A stretch of 64,000 nucleotides of DNA, from NCBI GenBank assembly GCA_012861695.1, contig JAAOOA010001125.1, positions 1 through 64,000 on the forward strand. Direction: 5' to 3'. Shown piece after piece: positions 33,100 to 45,182 of the stretch; within the stretch, counting starts at the first letter, position 1; each line of letters starts with the position of its first letter. Position numbers and translations under genes: made by a program. Source of the DNA: Trematomus loennbergii (Eukaryota; Chordata; Actinopteri; Perciformes; Nototheniidae). The notes beneath the pieces are model-generated. The model was given only the letters and a program-made list of their open reading frames with translations, was not told the DNA's origin and made no database searches.

Positions 33100-33662
33100 T
33101 GTGTGCTTCGTGTTTTGTCAAACCAGGGTTAGAGGTGGTAGGATTTATTCACTTTGTCACTATTGACAATGACCCGAAAAAAGGGGTTGAATCTTAGACA
33201 AAGGAGTCAAAACATTATTGGGATTTCTTTATTTACCTGCTTATAAAGATGTACAATTAGCAAAACTATTTTAGGTGAAATTAAGTCATAAGAAATATTT
33301 TTACAGACTTCAGACAAAGACTACATTTTAAGAAACGAGAATAATTAAAAATGTGTGGATTTTTTTTCTTCAAACCAGGGTTAGAGTTTGTAGAATGTAT
33401 TCACTTTCACAAAGGAGTTTAATCTTAGAAAATGAAGTCAAAACCTAACTGGGATTTCTTAGTTTACTTGCTTATAAATATGTACAATTAGCGAGAGCAT
33501 TTAACCTGTTAACCCCTGAGCCTGTTTTTCAGGTCTCAGGCTCGAAAATGACATTCCCAGAACAAATGACTAACTTCACTTCTAAAAGGGGTAAATGAAT
33601 AATCTTTTTTCTCAAAGCAATGATAAACCTGTGAGTTGGATGTAGAAAAGTCAGAATCAAAT
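33100..33662 (+). repeat. Dispersed repeat family R, copy downstream of the helicase gene
   Basis: Shares CAAACCAGGGTTAGAG, GAATCTTAGAAAATGAAGTC, TGTACAATTAGCGAGAGCAT, AACCTGTTAACCCCTGAGCC and GAAAATGACATTCCCAGAAC with 60,690-61,090. Part is repeated within itself (33,118-33,260 and 33,370-33,500). Confidence 0.65.
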
Positions 33663-35230
33663 GGCGCGTTCACACCGCAGTACTTTCCCCACTTTAGTTC
33701 CGATATAGGCTGCGTTTCACTTCTCTTATTTTTCATTTCCTCGCTCCTCGGTCTCGGTTTCACCGGAAGTTGATTTGTCTGCGCCATCTTGAGTAGCGTC
33801 CCAATGGGCTTATTTTTGCCGGAGGACCGAGGAGCGAGGAGCGAGGAGCGATAATGGAGGAGCTATAATCGAGGAACCACCAGACCATCCTTCGATGAAA
33901 TCCTCAGGCGCTCGCCCCGCCCCCTTACTGTGTATCGCTCACTGATTGGACGATGCAGCGCATCTACTGATCTGATGCTTCTTGACATGAGAGCAGAGTT
34001 TCCCAGCGGAGTGAGAAACACATGAAACTCACGGGACTCACTCCTCAGTTTATACTGTGTTTTGTTTCAATGAATGCATCATTCAGTTACAAATATGTGA
34101 TATATCTGAACAACAAAGTGGTCAAAATCATTTTATTCATTTATTGGAAACATTTTCATGATCGCTTTTTCGTTTTACATTTTCATTTATTGTCATTTCC
34201 ATTCAGTCAGTCATTAAGTGCTATTTAACATGTTAATTTGCTACATATCCACACAAACAAACAAAGTGTGCAATCCAATGAATGTTAATCTAACTGGGTT
34301 TTGATAGATAACATATCTCTTTTTCTTCTCTCAATTATTTTATTTCTATTGTGCACTCTAATCAATATTAATCTAACTATTGTTCGTTTATACATTTTAA
34401 GAATGGCGTTTATCTTTTTTAAGAATGAGTTCTTATTTGATTTTATTTATTTGGGTCTACAACAGATGATACAAATGTTTGTGTCATTAAATGTGTACTA
34501 ACAGAGGCGGGGGTGTTTGTGAAAATAACGGGGACAGAGCTGTTGTCAGACGATCAGCTGTGCAGCGTCATCACAAACGGACGTCGCTTCACGTGACGCT
34601 CCGGAGGAAAGGACGTCCCATTGCTCTTAAAACTCATTTCCCTGCTTCTCGTGGTTTCCTTGCGTCTCTCCATGCTTCCCTGGTGGGAGGGACTAGTCGC
34701 AGGGAAACGACGCAAGAGAGGGACGCAAGGAATCCATTTAACCGAAGTGAAACGCAGCCTTAGTTCCGAAATGTCGCATTCACACCAAAAAGAGCCGGAA
34801 CTAAAATGAGTTAATCAGAACCTTTTTTACCCCCTTGTTCGTCCTGCTAGAGAGCAGGTACTTTCGTGGGAGAAAAAGGTTCCTATGTCTGATCGGCTGG
34901 GCGGAATGCAAACCACGCCCCGTAAAACTCCCAAAAAGTTTTGTGAAGCCGCCATTTTATTATCCTCGCATTAGCATTATTAGCAATAGCATTAGCCCAC
35001 CGCAGAAACGCAGAGAGACTAACTTATGGCAACACGATAAAACATGGGAGCTGTGGAGATGAGGAGGTGTCGGCGTTCTGGCGATTTACTCCGAAGGCTT
35101 CAGTAGAAGCTGCTGGGAGTCCCAGTTCCGGTGTGAACGCGATCTGAACTTAGTTCATGAGAACTAAAGAGTTCTCATGAACTAAGTTCTGATGAACCTT
35201 TGTGGGAAAGTACTGTGGTGTGAAAGCGCC
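33663..35230. mobile_element. Outer TIR element containing a nested element
   Basis: Left end GGCGCGTTCACACCGCAGTA, right end inverse GGCGCTTTCACACCACAGTA, followed on both sides by the continuation CTTTCCC. No clean target duplication was found. The outer element is only about 510 bp once the inner insertion (33,704-34,759) is removed, so it is a miniature element. Confidence 0.7.
33704..34759. mobile_element. Inner TIR element nested in the 33,663-35,230 element
   Basis: Ends TATAGGCTGCGTTTCACTTC and GAAGTGAAACGCAGCC are inverted. Flanked by the direct repeat TTAGTTCCGA (33,694-33,703 and 34,760-34,769), of which 8 bp would fit a hAT insertion. The interior has GCGAGGAGCGAGGAGCGA and GGAGGAGCTATAAT, similar to text in the 37,951-39,162 element. 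No transposase frame recognised. Confidence 0.75.
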
Positions 35231-35609
35231 TCATATAGATGTTAGATATGACGTGTTTGACGTATGACGTTAAAAAAAGCAGTTTTTAGTAGCGGAGCTC
35301 AAAACGGCTCCTTTCCCTCTGAATTCCTGCCCTTATGTCTCGCAAAACATATCAAATCCTGCATTAACTTTTTAATTGTAGTTTTCAGCAAGGTTAAGAA
35401 TAAATGTAGTAAAAAAAGACCCTGCAAGTTGCTCTTTAATGACCCGAAAGAAAGGAGTTGAATCTTAGAAAATGAAGTCAAAGCCTAACTGGGATTTATT
35501 CGTTTACCTGCTTTTAAATATGTACAATTAGCGAGAGCATTTAACCTGTTAAGCCCGAGAGGACCGGCCGGGTCTGGCGGGTAGTTTTTTCACGAAACTG
35601 TGTCTCAGG

Positions 35610-37046
35610 CAGAGGTGGGGACTCGAGTCACATGACTTGACTCGAGTCAGACTCGAGTCGCATATTTTTGGACTTGAGACTTGCTTGACTAACATTGATA
35701 AAAGACTTGACTTGACTTTGACTTGGTATTCATGACTTGAGACTTTTAAGCTTGAGACGGATGACTTGAAAGGACTTGACTGTTTAAAATTAAATATTTG
35801 CGTTTGTTTTTGTAGTGAGATATTACGTTTAGTTTTTCGAAAACGTGATTGGGTGATTATAGCGCCGTGCGCGCAAACCTGGCAACCCACTAGACGGCAG
35901 GAGCGTCAGTTAACATGGCAGCTAGCGTTACTCCACAAATAGTGAAGTTTGGATTCAAGGATTATGTTGTCGATGACGCTAATAAGAAGAGAACAGCGGT
36001 ATGCAGGGTCTGCAACATAAAGATCAGTGACACAACCACCACAACATCCAACTTCATTCGTCACTACAAAAAAACCCACAGAGAAAGGTGCGTGAATGTG
36101 TTGTGTTAGCTAGGAAGCTAACGTTAAGTTTAAGCTACGTTAGACTTGGTTTCAAATCGATTAAGCATTGCAAAGAGAAGACAAAACGGTAAATGAACAT
36201 TAGAACCTCCAAGGGATTCATTTTGACTAACCCTGATACTGACGGGCTGTCAGGAGAGAGAGAGAGGGAAAGAGATGCCTCGTTTATTTCCCCTGTGTTA
36301 TTATCAGAAGTTACTGTAAACTTTTGTAGTTCATCTACTTTTAGTAGTTTGTTTAAATGTTTTAATTATGTTGTTTTTGTTTGTAGAAGTGCATCATTCC
36401 TTGATTTATTGTAAAAATGAATCTGAACTTTTTGATCTGTTATGATGATAAACTGAAGCCATTTCTAAATTAACCCAATTAAGTGAGTTTTAAATCGTCC
36501 TACTTAGTTTATAAGGAAATTATGAAGAGGAACAAATTAAATGATTTGAAAATGATATCTCTGTAGGTGCTGACGCTGTTGGCGGTTCTAGTGTTAACAG
36601 ACATTTAAATTAAATATGTGTAATGGCAAATGCCATATACGATTTTCTTACCTGGAATTCTGCCTTTTTTAACAGACTGATTGATTGAGTCCTAGTTGTC
36701 TGCAGTTCTAGGGTTAATATGAATCTGATATGATTGTCATCGGTCTAAATTAGATTTCAAATGATTAACTGTGTATGTAATGAAGATCATAGTGTGGGTT
36801 AAATCCATTTTCATAACCACTGTCTTTTAACTGATTTAAATGCGGAAACTGGGCTTATTCATCAACATTTCGTATGACTTGACTTGACTTGACCTGAGCA
36901 ATGACTTGACTTGACTTGACCTGAGCAATGACTTGACTTGACTTGCTTGACTCTCACCACAGTGACTTGGGACTTGCTTGATACTTGTAGGTCAAGACTT
37001 GAGACTTGCTCATGACTTGCACATGTAGGACTTACTCCCACCTCTG
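35610..37046 (+). mobile_element. hAT-type element, internally deleted, carrying a BED finger
   Basis: Ends CAGAGGTGGGGACTCGAGTC and CTCCCACCTCTG are inverted (CAGAGGTGGG). They are flanked by the 8-bp direct repeat GTCTCAGG at 35,602-35,609 and 37,047-37,054. GACTTGACTT subterminal repeats are dense at both ends, as expected for transposase binding sites. At 1437 bp it lacks the catalytic part of a transposase but keeps a BED zinc-finger frame at 35,915. Confidence 0.88.
35915..36109 (+). pseudogene. BED-type zinc finger, N-terminal fragment of a hAT transposase
   Basis: 64 codons starting MAASVTPQIVKFGFKDYVVD. The BED pattern is visible as C-x2-C (CRVCNIKI) followed by H-x4-H (RHYKKTH). 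BED fingers bind DNA and stand at the N terminus of many hAT transposases. No dimerisation/catalytic hAT domain follows inside the element, so it is a remnant first exon; GTGCGTGAAT after the finger might once have been a donor site. Could have a residual DNA-binding peptide role, but nothing here shows that. Confidence 0.7.
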
Positions 37047-37950
37047 GTCTCAGGGCTTCTTAATATTTAAAAACCTATGAATGTGTCATACTCACTTAAC
37101 GGTTAGAAACTCAGCTAACTGAAGATATGAACCATTTTCACCGAAACAAAGCACAAGTCTCACAAGAAGCGTCTAAATTAGCCCTGAGCGAAAAAATGCT
37201 AACGCACTTAGCACAGAACTCACGGTATAAATACCCTTATTACTTATCGTAACTGCACATCCAATCCAGCGATTAGCAACTGAGATTCCACAGATTCCAG
37301 AAATATCAGTATCATCTCTGAGCGATCAGAACTCGCGGCAGGGGAAGCAAACACAGACATCACAACACGTAGCTTCACGGAGCATTCACGGGAGATCGTC
37401 TCGCCTTAGCTGTTATTCTGATCAAAAGTCGTGTTCAATGGCATTAAACGATAAAAACGCTGCTGAGGGTTAATCCATAGGTTAATCCAATGTGTCTGTC
37501 ACTTTGAAATTTACATTTTGATGAGGCCCCCTCCGCCAGGTGAGGCTCCCTCCGCCAGGTGAGGCCCCACGCAGTCTGCGTGATCGGCCTGTAGGGAGGG
37601 GCGGCCCTGCCCTAACGTGTAAACGTATACACACATTTGTACCAGTGCTTTTCACAAGTAGACTCTTGCAGGCCAGAGGAGCTGGAGTGAGTCAACAACA
37701 ACAACAACAACAACACAAAAGACATATCTGAAGTGATCAGGACGAACAGAAAGAGGAAAGGAAAAGAGAGATGAGGAGACCAGGAGGGTCAGAGCAGGAG
37801 GAAGAGGAGGAGATGAAGAGACCAGGAGGGTCAGAGCAGGAGGAAGAGGAGGAGATGAAGAGACCAGGAGGGTCAGAGCAGGAGGAAGAGGAGGAGATGA
37901 AGAGACCAGGAGGGTCAGAGCAGGAGGAAGAGGAGGAGATGAAGAGACCG

Positions 37951-38748
37951 GGCCCTTTCTCATGTCATCAAATGTCCCTCCTCGACTCCTCGACTCCTCG
38001 GTCCTCCGGTAGTGACCCGGAAATGAATTTTAGCGCGCCATGTTGAAGGACATCTCATTTCTCGAAATGCACTTCGAGGACCGAGCATCGAGCGTCGAGG
38101 AGGCTCTCTGGAGGAGCTATAACCGAGGACACACTGATGGGTCCTCCACGGTCCTCCACGGCTCCTTCGTGGATGCATTTCCGGGAACAGTGATGTTTCA
38201 AAGAGTCGAGACGCACGGCCGGCCAATGACAGCTCTGCATGCATCCCCTGGATATTATTTTATTAACTGCTTTCATCGCGACGCGATGTTTACAGTGAGA
38301 ACAGCTGTGAGGTCCGTGCAGAAAGCAGAGCAGTGTGTATAATATATATCACTCAGTATAGCAGGCCTACTCTCTTTATTTGCTTTAGTTTAGTAGATAT
38401 CTACAAACAAAGTCGATATTTTTCTAAAACCATTTAGTGCTTCACATAATAAAATACACAACGGCTGTAGCCTGATTATGCTTTAGGAGCTGTAGGTGTG
38501 TGTGGTGTAGGTGTGTGTGGTGCAGTGTGTGCGTAGATGCAGCGGACAGACAGGTCTCAGTTGGTTTGGTGTCCTCTGCTTACTTTTAATACTTGTAAAT
38601 AAAACTTTTGGCCCGTCATTTATTTCCCTCATTGTAGCGACCAGAGAGGGGGGGGGGGATATATCCAGTCTCTGATAGTGTTACGTTATATAGAGTGCTC
38701 TGTTTGATTCTGAAATTGTATATATTTATATAATATATACGTGTGTGT

Positions 38749-38841
<93 letters not shown>

Positions 38842-39162
38842 CCGCATCTGTAGCCTGTTATTGTCTCATTATACCGCACTGTGAATGAATTAAAAGTAAA
38901 TATATAAGTCGTCATGAACACATCTGTCCATCAGACAGAGTGCTGCTGTGCCTCCTGTCATCATTAATGGACGTCTCTTTAAAATGACCGCTCAGAGGAG
39001 AGGAGTTCTCATTTCTCTAACCACCTGCTGCTTCCCCTCCTCTCTCCTCGGTTCCCCTCCTCGGCTCCTCCGCTCGCATCTCCTGTGGGCGGGACTAAGT
39101 CTTGAGGATAGGAGTCGAGGAGGGGAGTCGAGGAGGGACATTTGATGACATGAGAAAGGGCC
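37951..39162. mobile_element. Long-TIR DNA element inserted in the 42-bp array
   Basis: Left end GGGCCCTTTCTCATGTCATC and its exact inverse at the right end; about 40 bp are perfectly inverted, continuing AAATGTCCCTCCTCGACTCC. No target duplication is clear. The interior has CGAGGACCGAG repeats and a (GT)n tract at 38,740-38,838. No transposase frame. The empty site can be read from the neighbouring 42-bp units. Confidence 0.8.
38740..38838. repeat. (GT)n microsatellite
   Basis: Nearly pure GT dinucleotide run of about 49 units within the 37,951-39,162 element. Confidence 0.95.
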
Positions 39163-40444
39163 CAGGAGGTCAGAGCAGGAGGAAGAGGAGGAGATGAAGA
39201 CATTAGTGAAGAAGGAAAATGTATGTGAGGAATAAAGCTGAAGTGTCAGAAAGAGGGCCAGAGGCAGGGATCAGGAGGCAGATGAGACTCCAGCTGGACC
39301 ACATGGTATGTTCTTATTCTCCTCACATATTCCTTTACAGCAGCACAATCTAGCAGCTCTTAGTATTGACACATATATTGAAATGTGTTGCTGCACAGGT
39401 CACCTTTAGCTCTCTGAAGAGATGGGTGATGTCATTTGTGTACTTAAGTATAACTAAGTACTTTGACTGTACTCACAGTAAACAGAGTTCTAGGGTATCA
39501 CGAGTACTTCCTGCTGTTTTATACGATATGTTAGTTTGTTTGTCTAAGTGAACACCTTGTTTCTCTGTGCATTAAAAACACTTGTGTTAGGGCATGATTT
39601 AACAATAAATAGGTTATATATATATATACAAAATACCACGTACTGTCCGCCCCCCCTTTGCCACCCCATGTAAAATGTTCTAGAACCGCCACTGTTTAGC
39701 AGCCAGGTATATATTGCACAGTTTTTAACGGCATTATATATATATACAGGGTTGGGTGAAGTGTTTTGCCCAAAATACCAAAATGCCTCATCTGCACTTT
39801 TCCCCCTACAAATGAATTTTAATCAATACTTTTAGATGTAAATGGTTTATTGTATCATTACTATGGGTCTCTGAAACAATCAGACTGTTATCAGACTGTT
39901 TTCAGACTTTTAGCAGACCTTTAGCACTCTTTTCCCCGCTGAAACGACTTTAAACCATCAGTGTCACTATTGTGGGGATGTAGGAATGTACCTGTGCCTG
40001 GTGTGGAGCCTCCCCGCACTTTAAATCAATTGATTTGCTTTTATTGATCGTATTTTCTACTGTGAATGCACTGTGCTCATGTTGGGTGATGCGCTCCCTG
40101 GAGCCCTCCTGTGGGGAAACTTGGAACTGCACTTAAATCACTTGGTGCTTTTTAAGCCATTTAAAATAGTTTTTCACTTTTAAAATACTTTCTGCCCTAG
40201 AAATTATTTTTAATCAGTATTACCATTATTTAGGGCTGCATGAACACGTATTTGAGCATCCCTGCACACTTTCCTCTATTTAAAACACTTTTCAGTGAGG
40301 TGCTGCAGCCTGCTTCTCTCCTGTTTCTCTGCCCCTATTGAAAACACTTTTCCTCCTTCCAACTTGCTAGAGGTGAATTCTCTATTTCAGCCCTGATTTT
40401 GGCACATCTTGTAAATTAGTTAAATGTAGCTTTGTGTTTTTTAT

Positions 40445-40830
40445 TTAAAGGTAGGGTAGGTAAGTTTGAGAAACCGGCTCGAGATACACTTGTTGTTATA
40501 TTCCATGGAATGCTCTTAACATCCTGATAGCAATGAATATCTGAAGTGCTTTGACAAAAAATCCATTAAAAATATCATCTGTGGAAGCCGTGGTACTGTA
40601 AAAAGCACGACCAATCATCTGAGCCGGCCCGGCTAAAATAACTGGATGGCCTACCTGCCTGTCAGCCTTCCATCTGTGCACAAACTTATCTCGTGCCCTC
40701 ATTGGTCATGTGCGCGTTCGTGTGTGTTGGAGGAGGGGCTCTGTAAAGAAGGGAGATTTTTTCCGGTTGTGTATTTTCAAATTCTAGCGATCTCGAGCCG
40801 GTTTCTCAAACTTACCTACCCTACCTTTAA
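40445..40830. mobile_element. 386-bp MITE with perfect 41-bp inverted ends and TTAA
   Basis: Left end TTAAAGGTAGGGTAGGTAAG continuing GTTTGAGAAACCGGCTCGAG, then the exact inverse at the right end. TTAA stands at both ends (40,445-40,448 and 40,827-40,830), consistent with TTAA-target insertion (piggyBac-like, inferred). The interior is noncoding. Confidence 0.85.
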
Positions 40831-41322
40831 GTCGCTGTTCATTGTTTTCTATTTCAAGCAGATTTAATGATATCCTATGGACGCTGATGTGTGGATGTTG
40901 TGTCGTCTTTGATAACTTTGTTGAGCTTGTTTTTAGCTGCATGTCTTTTTCTATATTACTGAACATAGTGTGTGCTGGTTCAGCTGGTGAGGCTGGTTAT
41001 GAAACAGAGGGAGGAGGTGCAGACAGGTGAGGGAAGGTGAACGTATGAAGTCAGACTGCCAGACGCCATTTTACAGCTCGACACGAGGAGGAGAACAACA
41101 GGGTGAGTGTTAACACCAGGATCTGCTTTCTAACACATTCATTATTTACTCTGTTTTACTGGATGTCAGAAAATAACTTCTTGGTTAAAAATCTGCGTCC
41201 TAGAGTCCATGAGACTTCTTTAAGTGTTGTACACTGTTATTATTTCCTGTTTTCTGATCCGTCAGAGTTACATAACATGTGGAGAGCGGCCTGAAGTCTG
41301 ACTGATTTCATGTAGTTTAACT

Positions 41323-41567
<245 letters not shown>

Positions 41568-41939
41568 GTAAGAGTCTCTCCTGTAACCTGACCTGAAGAG
41601 GATTCAGTTTGTTGGTATCTGATCATCTAAACTGTTTAATGAAACCCAGTAGAGTACATTAACAAAGTGTAATTGATCTCTTGCTTCTTGTCATCATCAG
41701 AGATAGTAAATAATCTACTCGTGAAATCATCCTCACTCTCTACTTGTTGGACTTTGTGTTAAATTAAGCAAATAAAACACAAATATGTAAAACGTTTCAC
41801 ACTCAAATGAATTTTAACAACAGGAACCCACAATCACGACTCAACAACTCTAAACATCTTTAATAAGGTGAACAGTCATAGATCAAAAGCTGCTCTTTAA
41901 ATAAACTAATGATGTTTAAAACATGTGTTGTTTCCACAG

Positions 41940-42044
41940 ACAGAGGGCAGAGTCTACGGTCTCCATGTGGTCTCTGAAGAGTGACCGGTCTAAAGAGTGG
42001 CTTCCTCTAAACTTCAGTGATGAACCTGGACCCTCAGACACAAA
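41940..42044 (+). CDS. NLR-like N-terminal exon (fish NLR repeat exon)
   Basis: 105 nt between TTTCCACAG and GTAAGA. The open frame reads QRAESTVSMWSLKSDRSKEW then LPLNFSDEPGPSDTK. Such SMKSDRSK...NFSDEPGPSDTK modules are typical N-terminal repeat exons of teleost NLRC3-like receptors, cytosolic sensors of innate immunity. Only this exon and a half copy at 41,525 are seen; the NACHT and leucine-rich repeat exons are absent, and a LINE has inserted just downstream. Either a fragment or the 5' end of a gene whose remainder lies beyond the window. Confidence 0.55.
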
Positions 42045-42562
42045 GTAAGAGTCTCTCCTGTAAACTTTTATTTTTTTATTTAACCTTTATTTAACCAGAT
42101 AAAAACATTGAGATAAAATCTCATTTTCAATGCTGACCTGGCCAAGAAGGCAGCGACGATGAAAAAGCAGTCACTACATTGTGCACATTTAGGACAGTAA
42201 AAAAGTACACTACTTGTTACTGCAAGAGCAGCTGGTGGTGAGGACTTCAGACAACTTCAATTTAAAACATGATATAGAGACAAGTGCCCTCAGTTTAGGC
42301 GTGATTGAAGGTCATTCCAAGACCAAGGACCATAATAAGAAAGACTCCTTTTTCCAGCCTCAGTCCGCACAGCAGGACCTGGAACCGTATCCAGGCACTG
42401 GATCTGAGGTTGTAAGAGTCACAAACTGGGGCAAATCTGACACATATGTAGAGTGGAAGCTTACCTAAAATGGCTTTATACATTAATAAAAACCAGTGCT
42501 GCATCCTACGCATAGTAAGTGAGGACCATCCAGTTAGGCTATACAGTGTGCAATGATGAGTC

Positions 42563-43886
42563 CTATAGGGTGCATTTGATATATCGCAGTGCAGCATGGT
42601 AAAGTGGGTCAAGTTTGGCCAAAACAGTGGGACAGGCAAATCTATAAATGGTATCACCGTAGTCCAGCTGGGACAGGAATAAGCCAGAGACCAACCTTTT
42701 ACGGGATGAAATTGAAAAACAACATTTAAATCTGAAAAGGAAGCCAAGAGTGAATTTCAATTTCTTTGTTAAAACTTCAATATGGTGTTTAAAGTTCAGA
42801 TTACTGTCCAACCAAAAGCCCAGATATTTGTAGGTATCAACAAACTCAACAGAAACGCCATCAAGGGTGTCAATGGAGAGGCAAGAGGAGGACGCTGACT
42901 TGGGAGCAAAAAGCATTGCTTTGGTTTTCTTACTGTTCAATAGCAGTTTAGAATCAAGAAGCGCATGCTGCAGCGTGATAAATCTGATTTTAAATTGGAA
43001 ACGGCCATATCCAGAGAAGGAGCACACGAGTATACAATAGTGTCATCAGCATACATATGATAGGTAGAAAATTGCATCTGATTACAAATATTGTTTACAT
43101 ATAATAAAAAGAGCAAGGGCCCCAAATAGAGCCCTGTGGAACTCCCTTCTCCAAGGTGACAGGGTCAGAGACAGTACTACCCAACCTGACGCATTGAGTA
43201 CGGTCGGTTAGATAACTCTGAAACCAGCAAATGGCATTGTGACCGAAACGAGACACCAACATAACATTAGACATAATGTGGTGATCTACAGTGTCAAATG
43301 CTTTGGCTAGGTCAATAAACAATGCAACACAAACTGATTTCTTATCCAAAGCAGCCTTAATATCGTCTAAGACTTTCAGACTGGCAGTCACAGTACTGTG
43401 CTTTGATCTGAATCCAGATTGCATAGGGTTAAGGATGTTGTGTGAATTTAAAAAAAGTTTTAGCTGAGTAGAAACAAGGGACTCAAGAATCTTTGATAAC
43501 ACAGAAAGATTTGAGATAGGACGATAGTTATTCAACTCCGTGGGATCACCAGCTTTCAAGAGGGGCGATACCAGAGCTTGCTTCCACACAGCTGGCAGTG
43601 TGTGAGTGGACAGGGAGAGATTAAAAATATCAGTTACTGGTTGTGCTATCATCTGAGCTGCAATTTTTAAAAAGAACGGGTCAAGGCCGTCAGGCCCGGC
43701 AGACTTTTTAGGATCAATCGAGTGCAAACCCTGTAAGACTTCAGAGACCGAGAAATAAGCGAAATCAAAAACAGGGGAGTTCAACTCTTGACTATGGCTG
43801 TGAGTACGACCATTTAGAGAGTCATGACTTTGCTCATCAAAAATGTGACCAGCCTTTTTGAAGTGAGCATTAAAGGCATTAGACAT
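42563..43886 (-). pseudogene. LINE reverse transcriptase region
   Basis: Frames 43,886-43,095, 43,125-42,937 and 43,027-42,563 together span the RT domain. Motifs: SAGPDGLDPFFLK, LNNYRPISNLS, FIDLAKAFDTVDH, KGVPQGS and YADDT at the active site, then YKYLGFWLD. At least two frameshifts interrupt it. A further C-terminal stretch continues to about 42,300. Confidence 0.85.
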
Positions 43887-43921
43887 ACCATCTGAATCTG
43901 AAATAAAAGAATCACTGACCT

Positions 43922-45182
43922 TCAGTTTTTGTGGGAAACTAGAAACCTTCTTGTTCTGAAGTGATTTAATTGTTTTCCAGAATTAGAATGGTCATTAAAA
44001 CAATCAGTGGTTAAGCTCAGATAGTAATCAGCTTTAGCTTTTTTAATAAGGGCAGAACATTTATTTCTGAGGACACGAAAAAGAAGCCAGTCATCACTAG
44101 TGTTAGACTTTCTAGCTAAGGACCATTGCTTATTTCGATCATGAATGAGATCAGATAGTTCTCTAGTAAACCATGGAGTGTTCCTATTCTTAACTCTGAA
44201 TTTTCTAAGGGGGGCATGTCTATTAATAATCGATAAAAAGTGATCAATAAAAAATTGGACGGCAACATCAACAGATGGAATTAACGCTGTGAAGTGCCAT
44301 TTAACCTCCGCCAGATCGTGTAGGAAAGCCTGCTCAGAGAAGTGTTTGAAGCAGCGCCTGAGCACAATAAGGCCCTTGGCTTTGGGCAACTTAGTGCTCC
44401 TAACGCAAGCGATAGTGCAATGGTCACTGATATCATTAGGAAAAACACCAACAGACACATACTTATGAGCTGCATTTGTTAGAATGACATCTATAAGGGT
44501 ATCGTTATTGGGTTTGGCAGGGTTTATTCTAGTGGGACTATCAATAAGCTGAGTTAAGTTCAAAGAATCACAAACCTGCTTAAACTGTGAAGATTTATCA
44601 CTTAACCAGTCCCAATTTAAATCACCCAATAAAATGATTTCAGAAGAAAACTTAGACAACAATTCAGTAAGGCTAGTAGTTGCATCCATGATGGCCGATG
44701 GAGGCCTATAACAGCCAATAACAGTGAGAGGAGCATTTGCTATAGTTATTTGGACTGCTAGCAACTCAAATTGCCTTGGAATTGAAATTGAGTGAAGGAC
44801 AGAGCACTGTAGTTTCTCAGCAGTGTATATTGCAACACCACCAGCTCTGCCCTTACGATCCTCTGAATACATTATATCCATCAATGAATAACAGTGTCAG
44901 TGACAGAGGTTTTAACCAGGTTTCAGAAACTACAACAATATCAGGCTTAGCAACTAAAAACCAGGTCTTGAAAACATCTAATTTGGGCACTAGGCTTCTA
45001 GCATTAACATGCAGAAAACCCAATCCTTGCCTACAGCTAAACTCATTCGGAGTTGGCAAATGATGCAAGGAAGCAGAGAAACACTCAGGACCAGGGTTAA
45101 TGTTAACGTTACCAGAGAGTAATAGCAGTAACAATATTAACAGTCTGGAGATGATTTTTTCACATGGCTCTGGACGCGTCAC
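43922..45182 (-). pseudogene. LINE apurinic-like endonuclease region
   Basis: Two overlapping frames (45,182-44,853 and 44,884-43,922) cover the endonuclease, with a shift near 44,870. Visible motifs include LHVNARSL, VVSETWL, LLGDLNWDW and ISDHCTIA, with the SDH active-site histidine. The C-terminal part (PWFTRELSDLIHDRNKQW) is the usual linker before reverse transcriptase. Nicks target DNA for reverse transcription; this copy cannot make it in one frame. Confidence 0.8.

Larger units (their letters stand above)
35430..37520 (+). repeat. Dispersed repeat family R, copy split by a hAT insertion
   Basis: 35,430-35,609 matches the GAATCTTAGAAAATGAAGTC to AACCTGTTAAGCCC part of the family, and 37,055-37,520 matches the later part of the 28,540 copy. 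The two pieces were one sequence before the element at 35,610-37,046 inserted. Confidence 0.65.
37771..39198 (+). pseudogene. Glu-rich 14-residue repeat coding array, split by a transposon
   Basis: Units of 42 bp encode MKRPGGSEQEEEEE, four and a half copies from 37,771 to 37,950. The array then stops at the inverted-repeat element 37,951-39,162 and resumes as AGGAGGTCAGAGCAGGAGGA to 39,198. It sits upstream of NLR-like exons and could be part of the same decayed gene, but the only link is position. A putative start ATGAGGAGACC lies at 37,771. Confidence 0.4.

Noticed and set aside
42214..42468. 84-codon plus-strand frame
   Set aside because: Antisense shadow of the LINE 3' coding region.
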